Virus record (IMG/VR): IMGVR_UViG_3300049216_000317
Span: 1 to 20,960 of that record
Length of the DNA stretch: 20,960 nt
Direction: 5' to 3' (one strand)
Source of the DNA: a virus
Shown: piece by piece, positions 5,124-8,978 of the stretch
Layout of the letters: the number at the start of each line of letters is the position of its first letter
How positions within the stretch are numbered: the stretch's first letter is position 1
The notes under the pieces: model-generated
The model's input: only the letters and a program-made list of their open reading frames with translations
Databases searched by the model: none
What the model was told of the DNA's origin: nothing
Program-made: the position numbers and the translations under genes

Positions 5124-5153
5124 ATTAGAAAATGTTCTTACATAATCAGTCAA
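5124..5153 (-). promoter_or_regulatory. Sigma70-type promoter of the leftward small-gene operon
   Basis: On the minus strand TTGACT (5153-5148) is followed after 18 bases by TCTAAT (5129-5124). Each hexamer matches consensus at 5 of 6 positions. The predicted start near 5117 leaves a short leader to the ribosome site GGGGAG at about 5104-5109. This is among the best conventional promoters in the window. Confidence 0.6.
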
Positions 5154-5171
5154 AAACCAAATGCTCATTGT

Positions 5172-5260
5172 GTGCTGAATCATTGAGCACGTCGCTATTA
5201 GCATTGGTATCTTGCGTCACAGCTATTTTCCGGTGATCAATGATTCAGCATGTCATGCTG
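5172..5260. promoter_or_regulatory. Compound operator region: inverted 14-mers, TATTAGC box and CAGCATG palindrome
   Basis: TGCTGAATCATTGA (5173-5186) is repeated exactly in inverted orientation as TCAATGATTCAGCA (5237-5250). The first copy is also inside an imperfect palindrome GTGCT...AGCAC (5172-5190). The second runs into CAGCATG-T-CATGCTG (5246-5260), related to the palindrome at 2109. Between them is GCTATTAGCATTGG (5194-5207). The block lies just upstream of the leftward promoter and could control transcription both ways, or it could fold as a long-range RNA stem. Confidence 0.5.
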
Positions 5261-5299
5261 ACAGCCCTTGATGATAGAAGGCTTGAGCAGTTGTCTGCC

Positions 5300-5324
5300 T
5301 GTGGATAAGTCAAAGTTACCCACA
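5300..5324. other. Convergent pair of DnaA-box-like 9-mers (possible replication origin)
   Basis: TGTGGATAA (5300-5308) is a perfect reverse complement of the consensus DnaA box TTATCCACA. It faces TTACCCACA (5316-5324), which differs by one base. The two are 7 bp apart and can also pair as a hairpin. An origin would fit the position between early-like and late gene blocks and the change in gene direction. Two boxes alone are weak evidence. Confidence 0.4.
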
Positions 5325-5329
5325 TTGAA

Positions 5330-5419
5330 GTGAAAAATCCTGTTGTCTTCGATTTAATTGAAGTTCAGCCTGAATGTGCTTTTGAAAAAGAAAAAGCCTG
5401 GTTGGTCCCAGGCTTTTAA
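5330..5419 (+). CDS. Possible 29-residue peptide ending in a terminator
   Basis: A GTG-initiated frame overlaps the stop of a 20-codon frame as GTGA, the same coupling used by nearby genes. The peptide reads VKNPVVFDLIEVQPECAFEK and ends AWLVPGF, with its stop in the T-run of the terminator at 5391-5417. The composition is protein-like, but there is no good ribosome site. Upstream, another short frame in the same phase (ATG 5240) ends at a TAA at 5306, so these pieces could be the remains of one broken gene. Confidence 0.22.
   Translation: MKNPVVFDLIEVQPECAFEKEKAWLVPGF
5391..5417 (+). terminator. Bidirectional intrinsic terminator
   Basis: AAAAGCCTGG (5392-5401) pairs perfectly with CCAGGCTTTT (5408-5417) around a 6-base loop. 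The stem ends in A-runs on the left and T-runs on the right, so it can stop RNA polymerase in both directions. On the plus strand it ends transcripts started in the 5190-5330 region; on the minus strand it shields the leftward operon from the structured region. Confidence 0.75.
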
Positions 5420-5439
5420 AAATGACGGGAAACACTCTT

Positions 5440-5720
5440 GAAAAAAGAAAGGTAACCGATGCCCGTCACTTTGCTTGGGAATTCATCCCGAGTCAACCAA
5501 AAGTACGAAACAGTATCGACCGTGAAGAAGCGGCCAAGGCACCTACATGGGCGTGGGGTAAAAACTCACGCACGAGTCGGACGACATCGCCCCACCCGAG
5601 AGGGAAGATGACTGAGCACCGAGGGAATATGGGCTCAGCGGGAGGCGATACTGGGAGAAAATGGCGTGTGCGTCTGTTTTCTCTTCGGCTTATAGGCACC
5701 GAGGAACTAAATTAACTCGG
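5440..5720 (+). ncRNA. Candidate structured noncoding RNA
   Basis: The only long open frame here (5422-5715) gives an implausible protein, while many compact local stems occur: CTTGGG/CCCGAG (5474-5492, one G-U), GCGTG/CACGC (5551-5571), CATC/GATG enclosing CCC-GAGA-GGG with a GNRA loop (5585-5610), CTGAGC/GCTCAG (5612-5638), GAGAAAA/TTTTCTC (5655-5683) and CCGAG/CTCGG (5699-5720). The GNRA loop is formed only by the plus-strand RNA. No known class (RNase P, tmRNA, group I or II intron) could be matched by conserved motifs. The ends are uncertain. Confidence 0.4.
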
Positions 5721-5723
5721 CAA

Positions 5724-5772
5724 AATACCCAAAACGGGTATTGAGATACCTAATTTGGGTATCTGCTATAAA
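5724..5772 (+). promoter_or_regulatory. Extended -10 promoter with tandem GGGTAT inverted repeats
   Basis: AATACCC-AAAAC-GGGTATT (5724-5742) and GATACC-TAATTTG-GGTATC (5745-5763) are two adjacent inverted repeats sharing the ATACC/GGTAT half-site. They abut TGCTATAAA (5764-5772), a strong extended -10. The sequence TG-N-TATAAAGGT-Y-TTA recurs at 7761, in front of the gene at 7786. The repeats would cover the -35 region and look like an operator pair. Confidence 0.6.
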
Positions 5773-5778
5773 GGTCTT

Positions 5779-5821
5779 AAAAAGGACAGTTGTCGCGTCA
5801 TCACGCGTTTAACTGTCTTTT
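5779..5821. terminator. Bidirectional hairpin terminator directly after a promoter
   Basis: AAAAGGACAGTT (5780-5791) pairs with AACTGTCTTTT (5811-5821) with one bulged G, and an inner CGCG/CGCG stem (5794-5797 with 5804-5807) lies in the loop. The minus strand ends in five Ts, suitable for ending the late operon; the plus strand ends in four Ts. On the plus strand it begins at the predicted start of the 5767-5772 promoter, which would give an RNA of only about 43 nt unless read through. Confidence 0.55.
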
Positions 5822-5835
5822 CGAGAGATTTTATA

Positions 5836-6000
5836 ACGCCCTGCTACGTCCCGAACGGCAGCGCAATCCGCGCGGACGATAGTCACTGCTTTGCCTTCTG
5901 AGATCGGGCGACCGCCCGTCGCCCGCAACCACCCACCGGGTACTTTCGATTGAGTACAATCGAAAGTCCTTTCGGAGCCCAGTGGTCTTAAGACGCTGGG
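5836..6000. ncRNA. Cluster of strong stems between the terminator and the late operon end
   Basis: This gene-free stretch holds CTGC-TA-CGT/ACG-GCAG (5841-5861), TCCGCGCGGA (5867-5876), GGGCGAC/GTCGCCC (5906-5924), ACTTTCGATTG/CAATCGAAAGT, a perfect 11-bp stem with a 4-base loop (5942-5967), and CCCAG/CTGGG enclosing the palindrome GTCTTAAGAC (5978-6000). None is followed by a T-run. It could be the 3' part of an RNA from the 5764 promoter, the 3' end of late transcripts, or DNA sites for replication or packaging. The strand is undecided. Confidence 0.35.
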
Positions 6001-6061
6001 AGAAGAGCTTCTAGGCTTTCACCTTCAAAACGACAAGAAGAAAATTGTTATGAATTTGAGA

Positions 6062-6523
6062 CTAACGCTCGTTGTCTAATTTTTCGAGATAAGCGAGGTT
6101 CAGTCCGCCACTCGTTGGCATTTCAGGCGGAATCGGATCAATCTTTGGTTTTGCCTGAACTTTTTGACCAATACGTCGGCCTTGGGCCAAGCGCTTCTTT
6201 TCTTCTTCTTCTGCGAGCATGATGAAGTCTTCGACGTCTTGAGCAACCTTATCGTCATATTCAGGGTCTTCAATTTGATAAATCATATGCAAAAGGTCTT
6301 CGGTGTGCTCGTCCAAATCTAAATCATCCATTTCATGTTCGAAAACATTCAGGATCACATGTTCTGGACTGAGTTCAAAAACTTCCGAAAGAGGCGTATG
6401 AAACGCGACCGAGTATCGTCGGCAAAAGTTTCGGTAGACTGATTCTTGAGTTGGCAAAAGGGCATTAGCAATCGCTAAGGCTTTTGTCGTGTTGATCATC
6501 TCAGTCAACGTAATGCCGTCCAC
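6062..6523 (-). CDS. Putative second tail-assembly-chaperone-like protein
   Basis: A 153-residue acidic protein with a GTG start, located just after tandem stops (TGA TAA) of the upstream gene and in the same frame; AGAAGGG is its ribosome site. It is helical at the start (TEMINTTKALAIANALL), has a middle acidic region (HEMDDLDLDEHTEDLL) and a disordered basic/Pro end. Following the 162-residue protein, it occupies the usual place of the second chaperone or T-like cistron, but I cannot confirm homology. It is the last gene of the late block; the terminator at 5779-5821 lies about 240 bases downstream. Confidence 0.5.
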   Translation of the reverse strand: MDGITLTEMINTTKALAIANALLPTQESVYRNFCRRYSVAFHTPLSEVFELSPEHVILNVFEHEMDDLDLDEHTEDLLHMIYQIEDPEYDDKVAQDVEDFIMLAEEEEKKRLAQGRRIGQKVQAKPKIDPIPPEMPTSGGLNLAYLEKLDNER

Positions 6524-6526
6524 TTA

Positions 6527-7015
6527 TCAGCCCTTCTTGATTTCTTCTTCTTTTTCTTTTTGACGACGGGCTAGAGCTTCTTCAGCGGCCTTTTTAGCGC
6601 GCTCCACGGCCTCTATACGACGTTGCTCAAGAACCTTCTTGTACTTGAGTTCAGATTGAATTGCGGCCTCTAAAACCTGGGCTACGATGTTGTCATCCTC
6701 AATGTCTCCTGCAAAACCAGAAGTGGTTGAGTTCCAAAAAGGGGGGGCCTCAATAATTCGCTGTTTAAGTTGAGTTAAGCAGTAAGTCACAAAAGTGATG
6801 TGCTCATCCGCCATGGTGATGTTCTGACCTAAAAGTTCACGATATTCGCGATTGGCTGCAATCTGTTGCAAAGGAGTCAGGTAGCATCTGAACTTGAAGA
6901 GTCCAGTATAAAGGCCTTTGATCGGACCATGCTGCGAAATCATCCAAGTCGAAGTTCCATCAACGTTGATCGTGATGTCTGGACGTTCGTCTTCAATCTT
7001 TTTCTTTTTTGCCAC
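6527..7015 (-). CDS. Putative tail assembly chaperone
   Basis: A 162-residue protein starting at GTG with a strong ribosome site (AAGAGGT). The N-terminal segment carries strands around the GLYTGLFKFRCYLTPLQQ motif. Next is REYRELLG, then a helix ending in LTQLKQRIIEAPPFWN, and finally a long Ala/Glu/Lys helix with a charged tail (from about residue 120). From memory this matches phage proteins placed before the tape measure and annotated as tail assembly chaperones, which fold or spool the tape measure protein. No slippery heptamer for the usual frameshift is seen. Its leader carries the pentamer repeat at 7102-7166. Confidence 0.55.
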   Translation of the reverse strand: MAKKKKIEDERPDITINVDGTSTWMISQHGPIKGLYTGLFKFRCYLTPLQQIAANREYRELLGQNITMADEHITFVTYCLTQLKQRIIEAPPFWNSTTSGFAGDIEDDNIVAQVLEAAIQSELKYKKVLEQRRIEAVERAKKAAEEALARRQKEKEEEIKKG

Positions 7016-7101
7016 GCTTACCTCTTAAACTTCTATCACGTCGCTGAACTTTAGTTTTTGGTGCAAAGGGAAAATCAGGGATTGATCTATTTTTGACGCA
7101 G

Positions 7102-7166
7102 GACTGACATTCAATGTACTAGACTCAACTGTACTCTACTCTGATCGACTGAACTCGCTTCTACTG
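7102..7166 (-). repeat. Thirteen-unit degenerate pentamer repeat (NAGTN on the minus strand)
   Basis: Read on the minus strand from 7166, the sequence divides without any insertion or deletion into thirteen pentamers. Position 2 is A in all 13, position 3 is G in 9 and position 4 is T in 10. Examples are CAGTA, GAGTT, GAGTA, CAGTT, GAGTC and TAGTA. A -10 box at 7179-7174 places the transcript start at about 7167, so the array would form the very 5' end of the RNA. NAG triplets with 2-base spacers resemble targets of the ring-shaped TRAP RNA-binding protein, but only five of the triplets are GAG or TAG. Confidence 0.75.
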
Positions 7167-7173
7167 AAGCTAT

Positions 7174-7203
7174 ATCATATCTTTTTGATCGTAATTTTTG
7201 ATC
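7174..7203 (-). promoter_or_regulatory. Promoter of the chaperone operon with GATCAAAAA direct repeats
   Basis: On the minus strand, two copies of GATCAAAAA (7203-7195 and 7190-7182) spaced 13 bp apart lie upstream of TATGAT (7179-7174), which matches the -10 consensus at 5 of 6 positions. No recognisable -35 hexamer exists at the normal distance. The repeats may therefore be sites for an activator that replaces it, which would suit a late phage promoter. Confidence 0.45.
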
Positions 7204-7301
7204 TAAGAGCGAATTAGGCTTTTATTTCTTTGCTGAAATATAAAAATATGGCAAAACGCGATAGATTTCATCTATTTACAATTTTGCAAATTATTTTCAG
7301 A

Positions 7302-7682
7302 TTATTTTACGTGAGCGATGAATTCGCCGATAACTTTCCAAGCAGCAATAAACGCTTCGGAAGTAATGATCGTGATCATCAGTAAGGCGAGTTTCCAATA
7401 GGCGACGATGAATAACGATTGCTTTTCAAGCGGACGAAAGCGGTTTTCATAGACTTCGACCGATTTTTTACGATCTTCTTTGATTTCTTTGACCACTTCT
7501 TCGAGGAGTTCGGTCCTGCGAATGTGCTCTTCAAGGCTGATCGTATTTTGGGTGAGAACTTTGGACATGGCTTTTTGCTCGTCCGTGATTTCCTTTTGGT
7601 CCTCACGCACGCCTTTAACCTCATCCAAGATGTGCTTAAGCCAGTCTTTCCACTCTGTGTTGCTGTCGTTCGGTCTGCTCAT
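7302..7682 (-). CDS. Holin-like protein (coiled coil plus C-terminal membrane helix, XhlA-like)
   Basis: A 126-residue protein. Residues 10-80 form a charged amphipathic coiled coil (WLKHILDEVKGVREDQK, then HIRRTELLEEVVKEIKEDRKK). Residues about 92-115 are a single membrane helix (FIVAYWKLALLMITIITSEA), with a short basic tail after it. This layout, and a place two genes after a cell-wall-type hydrolase, resembles the XhlA/hemolysin family of holin-associated phage proteins. The alternative is a membrane-anchored structural protein. It begins with ATG at 7682; the ribosome site is weak. A rightward gene lies between it and the hydrolase, so the two lysis genes are not directly adjacent. Confidence 0.6.
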   Translation of the reverse strand: MSRPNDSNTEWKDWLKHILDEVKGVREDQKEITDEQKAMSKVLTQNTISLEEHIRRTELLEEVVKEIKEDRKKSVEVYENRFRPLEKQSLFIVAYWKLALLMITIITSEAFIAAWKVIGEFIAHVK

Positions 7683-7760
7683 TGATCATCTCTAAATTCT
7701 TAGCCAGCTGCGTCTACAATTAAGATTGCCGGATAGCCCTGATTCCGCTGTTTTCCTCTA

Positions 7761-7769
7761 TGATATAAA
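7761..7769 (+). promoter_or_regulatory. Extended -10 promoter for the rightward gene at 7786
   Basis: TGATATAAA is followed by GGTTTTAGAGG. It is the same pattern as at 5764-5772 (TG-N-TATAAAGGT-Y-TTA). Seventeen bases upstream of each TATAAA lies a similar hexamer (GATTCC here, GATACC at 5764), which could be part of a phage-specific promoter. The predicted start is near 7776, in or just before the ribosome site, so the mRNA leader would be very short. Confidence 0.5.
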
Positions 7770-7785
7770 GGTTTTAGAGGTACAC

Positions 7786-7980
7786 ATGAAAATCAGGGGC
7801 GCAATCTCTGCATTTCGAAAAAAGTTAAGTGAATTTGAAGCTTCGGTGCTTTGCAGGTCGGGGAGCGGAGAAATCCTATCCCCTTTGGACGCAGTCACGT
7901 TCTGCATTGTTTTTTACCACGTCAAACTCTCTGTTTGGCTCCAGAAGGCGCGCAAAAAGAGTTCAGGACCCGACGTTTAG
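7786..7980 (+). CDS. Small rightward protein inside the leftward lysis genes
   Basis: A 64-residue protein with ribosome site AGAGG 5 bases before ATG and an extended -10 promoter just upstream. It starts with a basic amphipathic segment (MKIRGAISAFRKKLSEFEAS), has a hydrophobic stretch (LDAVTFCIVFYHVKLSVWL, residues about 33-51) and ends with basic residues, so it may associate with membranes. It reads against the late genes, and its last 18 bases overlap the 3' end of the hydrolase gene. A regulator of lysis or an antisense function is conceivable; nothing in the sequence proves it. The family is not recognised. Confidence 0.5.
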   Translation: MKIRGAISAFRKKLSEFEASVLCRSGSGEILSPLDAVTFCIVFYHVKLSVWLQKARKKSSGPDV

Positions 7981-8484
7981 GTCTTTAGGCAGCTGCGATA
8001 CGATCGCCAGCATGTTCTTTGGCGTCGCATTGGCCAAGTCGAATAAAATGTTCTTTTGGCTTAAATCGTCCAGAGCCGCGGCCACAAAGACAGAGCATAC
8101 AAACCCGGTGTTATCGCTGAATGGATTGTTAATTGATACCCCGAAATAGGAAAGGATCTGGACGATAGCCAAGCCTAAAACTTCTTTTAAGCTATAAGCC
8201 TTCCCCATGTTGTCCATGACGAATTTCTTCATTTTTTCAAATGCCGCATCGGAAATCGTAAAATCATATTCGTGAATGACCTTTTCCTGCGAGAGAAAAA
8301 CCTGTTCAGTCATCAGGTTTACCAAATCATGACTTGCTTGGTAATAGACCCATTCCTGAATTTCATCATCGAAGGCTTTGATGTAGACGTGTGAAAAGTC
8401 CACGTTTTCTGCCGCCATGATGATCCAAGAGAAAATTGGTAAAGCCATTGTGGATCTGGAAAAGCCGACTACGATTTGTTTCAT
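7963..8484 (-). CDS. Permuted papain-like (NlpC/P60 superfamily, YiiX/YebB-type) hydrolase
   Basis: A 173-residue protein in which the catalytic order is permuted: His32 in FSHVYIK comes first and Cys130 in FVCSVFVAAAL comes last, with YYQASH (His52) between. This is the arrangement of YiiX-type amidases/peptidases related to NlpC/P60. The loop NPFSDNTGFVC before the Cys matches phage relatives that I remember. The likely role is cleavage of an amide bond in peptidoglycan or a lipid/peptide substrate, during lysis or by the virion. No signal peptide is present, so export would need the holin or the tail. The start overlaps the upstream gene as ATGA. Confidence 0.65.
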   Translation of the reverse strand: MKQIVVGFSRSTMALPIFSWIIMAAENVDFSHVYIKAFDDEIQEWVYYQASHDLVNLMTEQVFLSQEKVIHEYDFTISDAAFEKMKKFVMDNMGKAYSLKEVLGLAIVQILSYFGVSINNPFSDNTGFVCSVFVAAALDDLSQKNILFDLANATPKNMLAIVSQLPKDLNVGS

Positions 8485-8978
8485 GAGTTATTTTCTGCCG
8501 CCAAATAAGCCTGCATCTGCTGCACATAGCTATTGATCGTGGCTTGCGGTAAAAGAGTCGAGGGTGTCATATTTTGGATTGCAGCTAAGGCCGTCGTGAT
8601 TGAGCCAGACAAAAGTAGCGATTGCAGCGGAGCGAGTTGTTGAGAAATCTGAATGATCTGCGTTGTGCTGAGATTGGCCGATCGATTCGCTGCTCCGAAC
8701 TGAGCGATCAGATCCAGTCCGAACTGAATATCTTTATACATTTTGTTAATTTGAACGGTCGAATTCGGCAGGGCATCAACGTAAGAGGCCATTAGCGAAG
8801 TTAAAGTCGTTTGATCTTCATCTGAAAGAACGTCGGAAAACCAAAGTAAAACTGTTCCATCCCCTGGGATTTCGATATAAGCGAGTGAAGGTGCGATTGT
8901 GCTGCTTTGGATCGCAAGAGTAAGAACGTCTGGATGGTCGATTTTTTGTGTGAATGAATAGCTGGTTTGTGTTGCCAT
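8481..8978 (-). CDS. Fibre-associated phage protein with N-terminal beta domain
   Basis: A 165-residue protein. Residues 1-70 hold a small alpha/beta domain (YSFTQKIDHPDVLTLAIQSS, then LAYIEIPGDGTVLLWFSDVL, then SDEDQTTLTSLMASYVDAL). From memory this is a recurring domain in phage genomes next to fibre genes. The rest is helical and Gln/Ala-rich. It lacks enzyme motifs. It begins where the fibre gene ends (one-base overlap) and ends at the start of the hydrolase, so it is translated within this operon. It may be a virion component or a fibre assembly factor; the assignment is tentative. Confidence 0.55.
   Translation of the reverse strand: MATQTSYSFTQKIDHPDVLTLAIQSSTIAPSLAYIEIPGDGTVLLWFSDVLSDEDQTTLTSLMASYVDALPNSTVQINKMYKDIQFGLDLIAQFGAANRSANLSTTQIIQISQQLAPLQSLLLSGSITTALAAIQNMTPSTLLPQATINSYVQQMQAYLAAENNS

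Larger units (their letters stand above)
7016..7301 (-). other. 286-base leader/promoter stretch of the chaperone operon
   Basis: No credible reading frame is present. In the leftward direction it contains an A/T-rich upstream part (7204-7301), two GATCAAAAA repeats, a TATGAT -10, the thirteen-pentamer repeat and then about 86 bases of leader to the GTG start with ribosome site AAGAGGT. Confidence 0.6.

Noticed and set aside
5422-5715. A 97-codon rightward open frame across the structured region
   Set aside because: It has no ribosome site and a random, Arg/Thr/Gly-rich composition, and its codons overlap several stem-loops; an RNA or DNA element explains the stretch better.
5440-6000. Group I or II intron, RNase P RNA or tmRNA in the structured region
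   Set aside because: I could not find the conserved core sequences of any of these classes, and there is no interrupted gene around it.
1809-6061. tRNA genes next to the RNA ligase
   Set aside because: No T-arm box with matching acceptor and anticodon stems could be found in the noncoding stretches.
6515-6610. Programmed frameshift between the two chaperone-like genes, as in lambda G/GT
   Set aside because: The two genes are in the same frame and separated by TGA TAA; the A-rich run before the stop does not form a proper slippery heptamer.
7102-7166. CRISPR array or coding repeat as explanation of the pentamers
   Set aside because: The unit is 5 bases with no spacers, so it cannot be CRISPR, and a 5-base period is incompatible with a protein repeat in any frame.
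7726-7785. Upstream TTG start for the rightward gene at 7786
   Set aside because: The promoter -10 at 7764-7769 lies inside this extension, and only the ATG at 7786 has a ribosome site.
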